NCBI RefSeq assembly: GCF_001005725.1
Contig: NZ_LBIC01000006.1
Coordinates: 248,001-312,000 of the forward strand
Reading direction: 5' to 3'
DNA from: Sphingobium chungbukense
GTDB taxonomy: Bacteria > Pseudomonadota > Alphaproteobacteria > Sphingomonadales > Sphingomonadaceae
Length of the DNA stretch: 64,000 nucleotides
The notes under the pieces were generated by a model. That model searched no databases and was not told where the DNA came from. It worked only from the letters and a program-made list of their open reading frames with translations. Position numbers and translations under genes: made by a program. Positions 42,497-51,682 of this stretch are shown piece by piece. Within the stretch, counting starts at the first letter, position 1, and every line of letters starts with the position of its first letter.

Positions 42497-44905
42497 TCAA
42501 TATTTATAGGCCGCCTTGAAGAAGATGGTCCGGGGCGCATTTTGCGCGCCCTGAACGAGCTGCGTTCCCGCAAAGGGGCCAGCCCTGAGTGGAGTGCCGA
42601 CCGGAGCCAGAGCGGAGAAATAGAAGGCGTTACCGACATTGCGAGCGGTCAGCGTGAAGTCCCACCGCCGGTCCGCGGTGGTGAAGCCGATGAAAGCATT
42701 GACGAAATGCTTGTCACCGATGCGATATTGCGGGCTGTTGAGCAGGTCGGAGAAATAGGATGTCTGCCAGTTGATGCTACCGCCCAGCTTGATCGTGCCG
42801 ACCCCGCCAATCGGGATGCCATAATCCGCCGAGGCGAAATATTGCCATTCCGGCTGTCCCGAAAACGCTTTGCCGGTGTAGTTGTAGGCAGGTATAGTTC
42901 CGAGGGCCGGCGCCGAATAGTCGTCAAACCGTGTCTTGAGGTAGGTAACGTTCAACGCCAGCGACAGATTATCGACAGGCTGTGCGGACGTCTCCAGTTC
43001 GAAGCCCTGGGTATGCGCCGATGGCGCATTGCCCCGCGTGCTGACATAGGTGCCTGAGATCGGGCTGAAGGCCGATACCGCCGTCTGGAGATTCTTATAG
43101 TCGTTGTAGAAGCCCGTCAGGTTGACGCGCAGGTGACTGTCCAGCCAGTCGCTCTTGAAGCCGCCCTCAAATGTGTTCACCGTTTCGGGTGCATAGGGCA
43201 GCGCGGTCGCCAGATTGAGGGCGCGATTGTTGAATCCGCCTGCGTCAAAGCCTCTCGAATAGCTTGCAAACAGGAAAATGGCGGGCGTGACCTGATAAGA
43301 GATGCCAGCCTTGGGCGTGAACGCATGCCAGGTCTTCCTGTTGAGCACCCCTGCGTTGGTGAAGTTGACCTGGGAGGCGGCGACGTTGACGCCAAGAGAC
43401 GGGATCGCGCCCCCTGTCAGAACCTGTGGATAGCGCGAGGGATCGATCGGGTTGCTGTCGAGATCATAGTTGAGGCCCTGAAAATCGAAAGCGCGGCGTA
43501 TGGTGATGTATCGCCCGCCCGCGGTCAGGGTCAACCGGTCGGTCAGACGATAATTGGCCTGTAGATAGGCTGAATAGTTGCGGGTGATGGTTTTGCCGAT
43601 CTGGTCGAAAGGTGCAGCAGGCAGCGAAGTGTCCGACTGCGGCAGACCGGTGACATAGCCGATGCGGTTGCTGCGAAAATTTTCGAACAGATAGTAAAGG
43701 CCGCCGGTGAAGTCGAAGCGGTTCCAGTTGCCCTGCAATTGCAGTTCCTGGGTGAAGCTCTTCTGCTTGTAGACGATGTAGTTGTCGGAGATGTCGATAC
43801 GACGGGGCTGTGCGCTATTATAGGGGAGCTGATTCTGCCCGTCATTATTGTAATTGACCGGATCCTGATCGAAACCGCGCAAAGCCGTGATCGAATGAAC
43901 GGAAAGATGGCGGTCCAGATCATAATCGATCCGGCCGGTGACACCCCCGGAATGGGATCGGTTGATCCCGAAACGCCCGGCGTAGCTGACATTGTCCTTG
44001 AAGGCGGAGAATTGCGTCGGACTGAACAAAGTCCCACCGGTGATGGCACCCAGGCCGGTCAAGGCGGGATTCGTCGCATTGTAGGTGGTCGCGACATATT
44101 GCGCAGCCTGCGAACGATCGATCGTGCCGTCGGCCGAGAGCGTGAGCTTCAATCTGCTGGAAGGCGTGAAGACCAGTTTGACGCGCCCTCCATCTGTATT
44201 CTGGTCGTTGACGCGGCGCTGGAGCGACGGGTTCCACGTATAGCCTTCATGCTCGTCATGCGCGAACGCGATGCTGGCCGCCAGCAGGCCCGGCACCAGC
44301 GAACCGGCGACATAGGCATGCGCGTTGAAGGTCTTGTAATTGCCGTAGCCCGCATCGAACCTCAGATCGAGGCTGTCGCCCGGTGTGCGCGTGATATAGC
44401 GGATCGCGCCGCCGGCCGAGTTCGCGCCGAACAATGTGCCTTGCGGTCCCCGCAGCACCTCGACCCGCTCGATATCCGTCAGGTCCGACATGCCATTGAT
44501 GGCGCGCGGCAGATAGACGTCGTCGATATAGACGCCGACCGTCGGATCGAAGATCGGATCGCTGTTGCCGATGCCGCGAATGAAGAAGGTATTGGTCAGC
44601 GGCGTAATGCCGGTTGGCGGCGTGTAAAGCCCCGGTATCTGCCCGGCGAGATCGCGGGTCGTCAGGACATTGTGATTGCCGCGAAAGACCTCGTCGATCA
44701 CGCTGACAGCCACAGGAGTGGATTGGAGCCTGGTTTCCTTGCGGGTGGCGGTGACGACGATGTCACCAAGACCGCTGCCCGCATCAGGACCCTCCGCAAG
44801 GACGGCCGTTTCATTGGCCGACGCAGGCGCTATCGACAGGGCTGCGAGCGAAACGATGGGCAGGGCCGTGGCCGCGAGCAGCCATGCCCGGTTGATGACC
44901 GGCAT
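42497..44905 (-). CDS. TonB-dependent outer-membrane receptor
   Basis: An 802-residue receptor; the ATG at 44905 follows GAAGGA and begins MPVINRAWLLAATALPIVSLAAL, a signal peptide ending at ASA. Plug: DIVVTATRKETRLQSTPVAVSVIDE, TTRDLAGQIPGLYTPP, FIRGIGNSDPIFDPTVGVYIDDVYLPRAI, IERVEVLRGPQGTLFGANSAGGAIRYI; barrel end FFKAAYKY. It differs from the other receptors in the module and is divergent from the LLM monooxygenase operon across a 429-bp gap, so it is the likely importer of that operon's substrate. Confidence 0.93.
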   Translation of the reverse strand: MPVINRAWLLAATALPIVSLAALSIAPASANETAVLAEGPDAGSGLGDIVVTATRKETRLQSTPVAVSVIDEVFRGNHNVLTTRDLAGQIPGLYTPPTGITPLTNTFFIRGIGNSDPIFDPTVGVYIDDVYLPRAINGMSDLTDIERVEVLRGPQGTLFGANSAGGAIRYITRTPGDSLDLRFDAGYGNYKTFNAHAYVAGSLVPGLLAASIAFAHDEHEGYTWNPSLQRRVNDQNTDGGRVKLVFTPSSRLKLTLSADGTIDRSQAAQYVATTYNATNPALTGLGAITGGTLFSPTQFSAFKDNVSYAGRFGINRSHSGGVTGRIDYDLDRHLSVHSITALRGFDQDPVNYNNDGQNQLPYNSAQPRRIDISDNYIVYKQKSFTQELQLQGNWNRFDFTGGLYYLFENFRSNRIGYVTGLPQSDTSLPAAPFDQIGKTITRNYSAYLQANYRLTDRLTLTAGGRYITIRRAFDFQGLNYDLDSNPIDPSRYPQVLTGGAIPSLGVNVAASQVNFTNAGVLNRKTWHAFTPKAGISYQVTPAIFLFASYSRGFDAGGFNNRALNLATALPYAPETVNTFEGGFKSDWLDSHLRVNLTGFYNDYKNLQTAVSAFSPISGTYVSTRGNAPSAHTQGFELETSAQPVDNLSLALNVTYLKTRFDDYSAPALGTIPAYNYTGKAFSGQPEWQYFASADYGIPIGGVGTIKLGGSINWQTSYFSDLLNSPQYRIGDKHFVNAFIGFTTADRRWDFTLTARNVGNAFYFSALAPVGTPLRAGPFAGTQLVQGAQNAPRTIFFKAAYKY

Positions 44906-45334
44906 ATTATATCCTTCTTTGCTAAGGCTTTGGGCGTGGCGCGCTAGGGGCAGCAACTCACAGGATCAGGCACGCGGCAAGACCTGCCGGCCGAGGATCG
45001 CACCTCTATAGTGTCTCATCTGAACGGTTGAACCCCCACGGCTTATGCTCTCGCGGAAACACTATTAATTTAGTAGAGAATGTATAATGAACTTTGCTGT
45101 GCCGGAGAGAAGATCTGCTCAATCGTTGAGCTTTGCTGATTGGATTAGAAGGCCCGCTCATCGACAAGGCGAAGGCGGATGGCCGCACCGGTCAGCCGCC
45201 CCATACAGCGCCTGGATTCCCAACTCGTGAACATGTTCGCTTTGAACAAACTCAGCGGTGGTTGAGCAGCTCTTGTTATTCCCGGTCTTTCCAACTCCCT
45301 ATCCTCGCCCTCCAATGGTTTCAGGAGGATCGAC
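44906..45334. promoter_or_regulatory. 429-bp divergent promoter region
   Basis: No protein is recognisable here. It contains a perfect GCTCAA-TCG-TTGAGC dyad at 45117-45131 and an A/T-rich stretch around 45055-45095 (ACTATTAATTTAGT), candidates for control of the receptor and the LLM operon. An AGGAGG site at 45322 precedes the LLM start. Confidence 0.5.
45117..45131. promoter_or_regulatory. small perfect dyad, operator candidate
   Basis: GCTCAATCGTTGAGC: six-base arms around TCG, near the middle of the divergent region. No regulator gene lies nearby, so its binding protein would be encoded elsewhere. Confidence 0.35.
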
Positions 45335-46669
45335 ATGGCCAAACGGCAATTGCATCTGGGCGCGATACTCGAAGGGGTCGGGGCCGATCATCATAGCTGG
45401 CTCGACCCCGACTTGCCGGGCGACGCCAGTATCGACATCAACTGGTATATCGAGCATGCGCGCCTCGCCGAAGCGGCGAAGTTCGATCTCGTTTTCATCG
45501 TCGATTCTCCCTACATCACGCCCGACACCGCGCCGCATTTCCTCAACAGGCTGGAGCCGCTGACACTGCTGTCGGCGGTGGCGGCATCGACATCGCGCAT
45601 CGGCCTCGTCGGCACGCTCACCACATCCTATTGGGAACCCTACAACGTCGCGCGGCAGTTCGGGTCACTAGACCATATCAGCCGGGGCCGCGCAGGCTGG
45701 AACGTCGTCACCACCGGTCTTGAAGGCGCGGCTCTGAATTACGGACGCGACGCGCATTTCGAACATGGCGTGCGCTATGCCCGCGCACGCGAGTTCGTGG
45801 AGGTGGTTCAAGGCCTGTGGGACAGTTATGAGGACGACGCTTTCCCACGCGACCGGGCAAGCGGCGTCTTCCTTGATAAGTCGAAGCAGCACCGGTTGGA
45901 TCACAAAGGGGCGCATTTCTCGGTCGCCGGGCCACTGGCGCTCGGCCGGTCGCGACAGGGGCAGCCGGTGATCTTTCAGGCGGGCGACAGCAGCGAGGGC
46001 CGCGCATTGGGCGCGGCAATTGCGGAGGGCACCTTCGCGGCATCGCAGGATTTCGAAAGCGGCCGCGCTTATTATGCCGACCTCAAGGCACAAGCGGCAG
46101 CACTTGGACGCAATCCCGATCATATCGTCGTGATGCCGGGCCTCGTTCCGACAATCGCGGAGACCGACGAGGAAGCGCGCGCCATCGCCGATGCGGCGCA
46201 AGGGGCGCTGAGTGTCGAGAAGCTGCTGACGCAGGTCGGGCGTCTTTTCAACTATCATGACTTCTCGAAATATGATCTGGACGCGCCCTTCCCCGACCTG
46301 TCGGGTGTGACGCTCAACAGCTACAAGGGTGGGGCCGAACGCGTCATCCGTGTGGCGGCGGAAGAGAAGCTGACACTGCGCCAGGCGGCCTATCGCTTCG
46401 GCCAGTGGACCTCGCCCTTCGTCGGATCGCCCGAAACGATCGCGAACGAGATCGAGCGCTGGTTCGTCGGGCGCGCAGCCGACGGGTTCAATCTGCGCGT
46501 CACGCGCCCGCGCGACTTCGCCTTGTTCCGGGAGAAAGTCGTACCGATCCTCCAGGAACGCGGGCTCTTCCGACGCGACTATGCGCATGACACGCTGCGC
46601 GGGCATCTGGGGCTGCCGGTGCCGGAGCATCGCCATGTCCAACCGCCCGTCGCCATCGCGGCAGAATGA
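45335..46669 (+). CDS. LLM-class FMN-dependent monooxygenase (NtaA/SnaA/DszA family)
   Basis: A 444-residue bacterial-luciferase-like monooxygenase with an AGGAGG ribosome site. RQLHLGAILEGVGADHHSWL at the start, DHISRGRAGWNVVTTGLEGAALNYGRDAHFEHGVRYARAREFVEVVQGLWDSYEDDAF and QPVIFQAGDSSEGRALGAAIAEGTFAA are hallmarks of the NtaA/SnaA/DszA group, which use reduced FMN from a separate reductase to split C-N or C-S bonds (nitrilotriacetate, dibenzothiophene sulfone, dimethyl sulfone). Its stop overlaps the next start by ATGA. No flavin reductase gene is in the window. The redox partners downstream and the sulfite-oxidase relic favour an organosulfur substrate, by inference. Confidence 0.92.
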   Translation: MAKRQLHLGAILEGVGADHHSWLDPDLPGDASIDINWYIEHARLAEAAKFDLVFIVDSPYITPDTAPHFLNRLEPLTLLSAVAASTSRIGLVGTLTTSYWEPYNVARQFGSLDHISRGRAGWNVVTTGLEGAALNYGRDAHFEHGVRYARAREFVEVVQGLWDSYEDDAFPRDRASGVFLDKSKQHRLDHKGAHFSVAGPLALGRSRQGQPVIFQAGDSSEGRALGAAIAEGTFAASQDFESGRAYYADLKAQAAALGRNPDHIVVMPGLVPTIAETDEEARAIADAAQGALSVEKLLTQVGRLFNYHDFSKYDLDAPFPDLSGVTLNSYKGGAERVIRVAAEEKLTLRQAAYRFGQWTSPFVGSPETIANEIERWFVGRAADGFNLRVTRPRDFALFREKVVPILQERGLFRRDYAHDTLRGHLGLPVPEHRHVQPPVAIAAE

Positions 46670-48246
46670 ACGACATCCAAGCCCATCGGTGCGACGTCCT
46701 GATCATCGGCGGCGGCATGGCGGCGGCATGGGCAGCCATCGCCGCTGCGAAAACGGGTGCGATCACCATCATGGTCGACAAAGGCTATGTCGGCACCAGC
46801 GGAGTTACGGCGACGGGTGGCCCCAACCACTGGTGGGTGCCGCCTGATCCTGGAAAACGGCGCGAGGTGATCGAGCGGAAGTTGGCCGCCGGACTGGGCC
46901 TTGGCGATCCGGAATGGATGGAGCGGGTCATCGACACCACCTGGCGCACCCTGCCGGAGCTTGCCCCCTATTATCCATTCGGATCGGACGGCAAGGGCGG
47001 GCGCTATTATAGCGGCGTCCGAGGGGCAGAATATATGCGTGCCCTGCGCGCCTATGCTCTGGCAGCAGGCGCGCGGATCCTGGATCATCATCCTGCGACG
47101 CAGTTGCTGGTGAACGGCGACGGCGCGGTCAGGGGCGCGAGGGGACATGCCAGGCTGATCAGACGGGATTGGGAGATACAGGCAGGCGCGGTCATCATGG
47201 CGACGGGCGGCTGCGCGTTCCGGTCAGGCTTGCTTGGCAGTCATGGCAATACGGGTGATGGCTATCTGATGGCGGTGGAAGCCGGGGCGGAACTATCCGG
47301 CATGGAGTTTTCCATCCAGTATAGCGTGTCGCCCGCCTGGGCATCGACCCGCACTCTACCTTATGGAGCGGCACGCTATTATGATGTGGATGGCGAGGAA
47401 ATCGTCCAGCCTCCCCGCGGTCACGCCCATTTCCAGGCACTGGGCGCGGCTTTGTTGACGGGGCCGGTCTATGCCGACCTGATCGACGCGCCGTCCGCAC
47501 TGCCTCCGGTCCTGCACGACATCCAGCCTTTTACGCCGCCGCCCTTCGTCCGAAAGGGTGTCGACCTGTTCAAGGAGCGTTGGCCGATAAAATTGTTCGG
47601 CGAAGGAACGATAAGGGGCAATGGCGGGCTACGCATTCGGGACGGGAATTGCCGGACGAACGTGCCGGGCCTCTTCGCCGCGGGCGATGCGGCAACGCGC
47701 GAGTTGGCGACGGGCGCCATCAGTGGCGGCGGGGCGGTCAATAGCGCCTGGGCACTGACATCGGGACAAATTGCCGGGGCGGCGGCGGCGAAGGAAGCTC
47801 TTGCCGGAAGAAGGCGCACCATGGAGCAGTTGCGATCCGCCGCTTCAGCAGCCATCCATCCGGTCGCGGCCGAACGTCCCGTCGACCGCAAGGCGATAGA
47901 GGCCGACATCGACCATCATATGAACGGCTACCAACACGCGCTTTGGCGCAGCGAGCGGCAATTGACGGACTCGCTGAAGGTGCTTGAGGCGCATTGGCGT
48001 GCTATCCGCGATCATGGCCGGGCCGAGGGCCTATCGCTCGTGTCGCTGCGGGAGACGGCGGCGATGACCGCCACGGCGCGCTGGTGCACGGCAGCGGCGC
48101 TGTCGCGACGGGAAAGCCGTGGCATCCACGTCCGCATCGATGCACCTGAACTCGATGCCGGAAGCGGTGCGCGGCTGCTGACCGGTGGACTGGACATGAT
48201 CTGGACACGGCCGGAGCAGCAAAGATATGCCGAGGCAGCAGCATGA
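46666..48246 (+). CDS. FAD-dependent oxidoreductase (fumarate reductase / AprA-like flavoprotein)
   Basis: A 526-residue flavoprotein: FAD dinucleotide motif DVLIIGGGMAAAWAAIAAAKTGAITIMVDKG (residues ~10-40), VIMATGGCAFRSGLLGSHGNTGDGYLMAVEAGAEL in the middle, and NVPGLFAAGDAATRELATGAISGGGAVNSAWALTSGQIAG toward the end. These are those of the fumarate reductase/succinate dehydrogenase flavoprotein family. Pairing with an adjacent 2[4Fe-4S] protein recalls adenylylsulfate reductase AprA/AprB, though AprA is longer. ATGA overlaps at both ends show strict coupling with the monooxygenase and the ferredoxin, so the three work in fixed ratio. Confidence 0.88.
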   Translation: MNDIQAHRCDVLIIGGGMAAAWAAIAAAKTGAITIMVDKGYVGTSGVTATGGPNHWWVPPDPGKRREVIERKLAAGLGLGDPEWMERVIDTTWRTLPELAPYYPFGSDGKGGRYYSGVRGAEYMRALRAYALAAGARILDHHPATQLLVNGDGAVRGARGHARLIRRDWEIQAGAVIMATGGCAFRSGLLGSHGNTGDGYLMAVEAGAELSGMEFSIQYSVSPAWASTRTLPYGAARYYDVDGEEIVQPPRGHAHFQALGAALLTGPVYADLIDAPSALPPVLHDIQPFTPPPFVRKGVDLFKERWPIKLFGEGTIRGNGGLRIRDGNCRTNVPGLFAAGDAATRELATGAISGGGAVNSAWALTSGQIAGAAAAKEALAGRRRTMEQLRSAASAAIHPVAAERPVDRKAIEADIDHHMNGYQHALWRSERQLTDSLKVLEAHWRAIRDHGRAEGLSLVSLRETAAMTATARWCTAAALSRRESRGIHVRIDAPELDAGSGARLLTGGLDMIWTRPEQQRYAEAAA

Positions 48247-48620
48247 TCACGCACATCTTCGAAGACCTGTGCGACAACTGCAACGATTGCGTCGCCATAT
48301 GCCCTTCGCATGTGTTGGATGCAGGAGAAGGCGCTCCTGTCATCGCCCGGCTAGACCAATGCCAGACCTGCTATATGTGCGAACTTTATTGCGTTTCCGA
48401 TGCCATCTATGTGGGGCCGGACGCCCACGCTGCCGAAATCATCGACCCGGAGGCTATCCGCCTGTCCGGGCATCTGGGCCGCATTCGTCACGACCATGGC
48501 TGGGACAGACCGGACGCGCCGGGCCATCTTGATCATTACAGGCTGCTGGGACCACTGCTCCAGGAAGGGATCGAGACCGCAGAAAGTCGATACCAGACGC
48601 TGAAGACGGATGGCCTATAG
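48243..48620 (+). CDS. 2[4Fe-4S] ferredoxin (AprB-like partner)
   Basis: A 125-residue protein with eight cysteines in two clusters: C10, C13, C16, C20-P and C40, C43, C46, C50, each as C-x2-C-x2-C-x3-C. The second set ends C-V rather than C-P. The ~75-residue C-terminal tail (HLGRIRHDHGWDRPDAPGHLDHYRLLGPLLQEG) is not a ferredoxin fold and may contact the flavoprotein, as the AprB tail wraps AprA. Start overlaps the flavoprotein stop by ATGA. It likely passes electrons between the flavoprotein and another carrier. Confidence 0.9.
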   Translation: MITHIFEDLCDNCNDCVAICPSHVLDAGEGAPVIARLDQCQTCYMCELYCVSDAIYVGPDAHAAEIIDPEAIRLSGHLGRIRHDHGWDRPDAPGHLDHYRLLGPLLQEGIETAESRYQTLKTDGL

Positions 48621-48729
48621 CTCCCTTGCTTCAGAACTGCTGGCTGGGCAACTGCGGTCCGCACCGGCAAAGAGCATATACAGAAATCTTGGCGCACGAT
48701 AAATCCGTCCGTCTTGTGGAGAGACGCCT

Positions 48730-48900
48730 GTGAGTGAAGTCGATCGACGCAGCCTCGTTGCTGGCTTGATTGCGGGAAGTTTTGCGGGCGTGGGCGCATC
48801 ACGCGCGGCGGCGCGAGACATCATCATGCCCTTCGCCAATGGCCTGCGTCCGCTTGTCGCCTATCCGCAGAAGCGGCCTTTGATCCGCCTCACCGCCCGT
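48730..48900 (+). pseudogene. N-terminal remnant of a sulfite-oxidase-type molybdopterin oxidoreductase
   Basis: A GTG with a GGAGAG site starts MSEVDRRSLVAGLIAGSF, a twin-arginine-like export signal, followed by PFANGLRPLVAYPQKRPLIRLTAR. That phrase is the usual beginning of exported sulfite-oxidase/YedY-type molybdopterin oxidoreductases, which continue with PPQLETPF. Here similarity stops at about residue 57; the frame goes on to 49062 without resemblance and collides with the convergent hydrolase. The molybdopterin and heme/dimer domains are therefore missing. It stands 109 bp after the ferredoxin, so the ancestral operon probably disposed of sulfite. Confidence 0.65.
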
Positions 48901-48973
48901 ATCTTGGCGCGGCCTATGGCGCTTCGTCACCAGAACATGAAGTCTCGTCCTTCGGAGGAGTCACGAGCGAAGG

Positions 48974-49780
48974 TCAGTAAGAGGGAGGATCGGCGAGGAA
49001 TGCGTCGATTTCCCTGGCCACGATCAGCGCACTCTCGATCGGGAGCATATGCCCCTCGGTAGAATAGACCACCTCCTTGCACCGCGGCAGCTTGCACGCC
49101 ATGTCGTGCTGGATGGCGGGCGGGACCACAGGATCGGCCTCGCCACGGATGAGCAGGGCCGGCGCGGCGACATCCTTTAGCTGATCGTCGATCGAGAACA
49201 ACGGATTGGCTGCCTGGAGCGCCAGGTGAACGCCGCTGTCGAGCGAGGTGACAGCGTCGAGCGTGGCTTCCGTCCAAGGGCTCGGTTGACGCACGAACAT
49301 CCCGTCGAATCCCGGACGCAGGACATCGCGATTGCGACCATTCTCGATCATGAATTTGAGCGCATCCACTGGATCGCGCCGGTGATCGGCCGGTCCCGGG
49401 CACAGCAGGCAAAAGGCCGAAAATGTTCCCGGACGGCGAATTTCCGTGAAGAGACCGACCGGCGCACCAAAGGAATGGCCGACGAAGACCGGCTGATCGA
49501 GGCGCAACGTTTCGACAAAGGCGACAATATCGTCGGCCAGTGTCTCGAACGACCAGTCGGCCCATGAATCCCTGGAGGCACCGTGGCCGCGCAGATCGAG
49601 CGCATACACCGCATAGCGCTTCGACAGACGCGTCAACAGTTCCTCATAGAGCGGGCCGGTCGAACGCATCGCATAGCCGTGGACAAAGACAAGCGCCTTC
49701 TTGCCATTCTCCACGCCATAGGTGGAATAGCCGAGTTCCGCGCCGTTCAGCTCAATCCGTTTCATCATTTCGTCGCTCAT
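48974..49780 (-). CDS. alpha/beta hydrolase
   Basis: A 268-residue hydrolase with the full triad context: VFVHGYAMRSTG (oxyanion), DLRGHGAS, nucleophile in GHSFGAP, acid in RGEADPVVP and histidine in STEGHMLPIES. Similar to haloperoxidase/epoxide-hydrolase-like and meta-cleavage hydrolases. It is 55 bp downstream of the CocE-type hydrolase in the same direction, so the two may act in sequence on an ester or amide. Nothing in the sequence fixes the substrate. Confidence 0.87.
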   Translation of the reverse strand: MSDEMMKRIELNGAELGYSTYGVENGKKALVFVHGYAMRSTGPLYEELLTRLSKRYAVYALDLRGHGASRDSWADWSFETLADDIVAFVETLRLDQPVFVGHSFGAPVGLFTEIRRPGTFSAFCLLCPGPADHRRDPVDALKFMIENGRNRDVLRPGFDGMFVRQPSPWTEATLDAVTSLDSGVHLALQAANPLFSIDDQLKDVAAPALLIRGEADPVVPPAIQHDMACKLPRCKEVVYSTEGHMLPIESALIVAREIDAFLADPPSY

Positions 49781-49835
49781 GACAGCCTCTCAGCAATTCC
49801 GCATTTTGAAGTATCGGTAGATCCGTCGCGTCGGA

Positions 49836-51452
49836 TCAGACAAATGGGACGAGTAGATGCGAAGGGTGATGTGGGCCGGTAAGAATTTCATGCTGGCCCT
49901 GATTGACGCTGTCGTCATGCCCGAAGCGCGAAAATTCAACGATGTCACGGCCGCTTATGGCAAGCCGCAGGGTTTCGCCGGGCTCGAAAAGGGTGCTGGA
50001 GGGCAAGATCTCCAGCTCAACGGGAACGACTTCGCCGGGGCGCAGCTTCTCCGTCCGTTCCAAGCTCTGGAATGGCCGCCACGGTCTGGATCGCAGCGGA
50101 TCGAGATGCCGTCTCGACGCGCGCAGCCAGCCAAGCGCCACCACGCCCGATCGGAACCCGTCCTTGCCACAGAAAAACACTTCCTGCCCGTGGCGATCAA
50201 ATTTCCGGACGGCTGCGAACAGATCAAGATCGTCGGTATCTTTGGCGCATACCCATAGTTTGAGCACCATGGGGCCGGTCACTTCAGTCCGGCGGTCGAA
50301 GGCGAGGTCGAACTCTATCGACTGCTTTGCTTCGGAGTCATAGGCAACGGACCCGGTCTGCCCCGGCATGGACGCGACGAGCGCCTTACGCGCCGGATCC
50401 AGATATATCGGCGTGAACCTCGTGCTCTCAAGCGGCCAGGCGGTCTCGCTGCGAACCTCGACCCGCTCCTTGGTCGCGCGCACTTCCAACCGGACACGCG
50501 GACGGTCTTGAAAACCATTATCTTCGCCCTTGAGGAAATGGTCGAAGAAGGATTTCTGCCACTCGACTGCTTCAGGGCTGTAATAGACTTCCCATTTGTT
50601 GCCGCCATGCGTGTAGAGCCATTTCTGTTCCGAGGCGATACGCATGAATCCCTCGATCGAGCCCCGCGTATGCAGGCCGTGATCGGACCAGGACGCGCAG
50701 ATGAGCGCGGGCACATCGATATTCTCAAGCTCGAACGGATGGCGCGCGGCATGGTCCATCATCGAGGGTCCGGTCTCTGCAATGCCCATGCCGGCTCCGC
50801 GGGCAAGCGAACCGGCATAATAGCCGCCCAGAAAGCGGGTTTCCGGCACGCCACCCGGCTCTATGACATCGCGCAGGAAATCGCTCGCCCCTTCCCACGG
50901 AACAATGGCTTTCAGGTGGGAAGGTCTTGTCTTGGAGGCGACCATCCACTGGTTGCAGGCGAGATAGGAAACACCGTGAAGCCCGACCGAGCCGTTGCTC
51001 CATGGCTGAACGCCTGCCCACTCGATCAATTCCGCATAGTCATGCGCGTCTTCCTCGGAGTAGACGCCGGGTTCACCCTCCGACCCATAATAGCCGCGGG
51101 GATCGGCAACCATCACGACATAACCATTGGGCACCCAGAAGCCCGGATCCGGCCCTTCCCAGGTCGTCGCCTCGCAGATGTGCATCGTGCCGACCGCCAT
51201 ACCCGCAGCCTTGATCTTGGGCAGTGTCGAATAGTCGGCAGGGCCAAAATCCTTGCCATAGGCCGTCACGCACATGACCACCGGATACCGGCCTTCCGCA
51301 ATAGGCCGGTATATTGTCGCTTCAAGGTGAACACCGTCACGCATCCGGACGCGAACATCACGATCGACCACGATTCCCTCTGGAAGCGGATAGGTCACCG
51401 CTCCGAGATCTTGCTCCACCATGTTCGCCGCTTCATACGTCAACTCCGCCAC
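49836..51452 (-). CDS. CocE/NonD-family hydrolase (X-Pro dipeptidyl-peptidase-like)
   Basis: A 538-residue serine hydrolase. I chose the GTG at 51452 because GGAGGAGG lies six bases before it; ATGs at 51470 and 51422 lack this. VRMRDGVHLEATIYRP, the strand ADPRGYYGSEGEP, the nucleophile in GLHGVSYLACNQWMVA and the C-terminal jelly-roll (IEFDLAFDRRTEVTGPMVLKLWVCAKDTDDLDLFA) define the CocE/NonD family, hydrolases of esters and amides such as cocaine or acylated antibiotics. No signal peptide is seen. It is divergent from the TBDR at 51683; the intergenic region carries the 27-bp dyad. Confidence 0.87.
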   Translation of the reverse strand: MAELTYEAANMVEQDLGAVTYPLPEGIVVDRDVRVRMRDGVHLEATIYRPIAEGRYPVVMCVTAYGKDFGPADYSTLPKIKAAGMAVGTMHICEATTWEGPDPGFWVPNGYVVMVADPRGYYGSEGEPGVYSEEDAHDYAELIEWAGVQPWSNGSVGLHGVSYLACNQWMVASKTRPSHLKAIVPWEGASDFLRDVIEPGGVPETRFLGGYYAGSLARGAGMGIAETGPSMMDHAARHPFELENIDVPALICASWSDHGLHTRGSIEGFMRIASEQKWLYTHGGNKWEVYYSPEAVEWQKSFFDHFLKGEDNGFQDRPRVRLEVRATKERVEVRSETAWPLESTRFTPIYLDPARKALVASMPGQTGSVAYDSEAKQSIEFDLAFDRRTEVTGPMVLKLWVCAKDTDDLDLFAAVRKFDRHGQEVFFCGKDGFRSGVVALGWLRASRRHLDPLRSRPWRPFQSLERTEKLRPGEVVPVELEILPSSTLFEPGETLRLAISGRDIVEFSRFGHDDSVNQGQHEILTGPHHPSHLLVPFV

Positions 51453-51530
51453 CTGACACCTCCTCCGCATGTCCGCTCGCGCTGGGGCGGTCATCCATTG
51501 CGATCAGGCCTAGTCATGCACGGCCCTGCC

Positions 51531-51557
51531 GTCTGTCCCTTCTAATTGAGGACAGAC
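51531..51557 (+). promoter_or_regulatory. 27-bp dyad operator, copy 1
   Basis: Perfect 8-base arms GTCTGTCC / GGACAGAC with an 11-base centre (CTTCTAATTGA). It ends 125 bp before the TBDR ATG. In that orientation it matches copy 2 at 24 of 27 positions, including the asymmetric centre, so this is a conserved site rather than a chance palindrome. Confidence 0.65.
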
Positions 51558-51682
51558 GCTCGTCGCCGGATATGGGAAACCGGCCACCGAGCCAATGTGC
51601 GCAGGATCGCAATCAAAGCCGCATGCGCCAGCGGTATCGCGCCGCCAGCGCGGCTAATACAAGTCGAAAAGAGGGGATGACG

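Noticed and set aside
45081-45093. TGTATAATGAACT before the LLM operon as an eighth IclR-type site
   Set aside because: Only the right half fits; the left half lacks TTCA, so it is no better than chance for an A/T-rich promoter.
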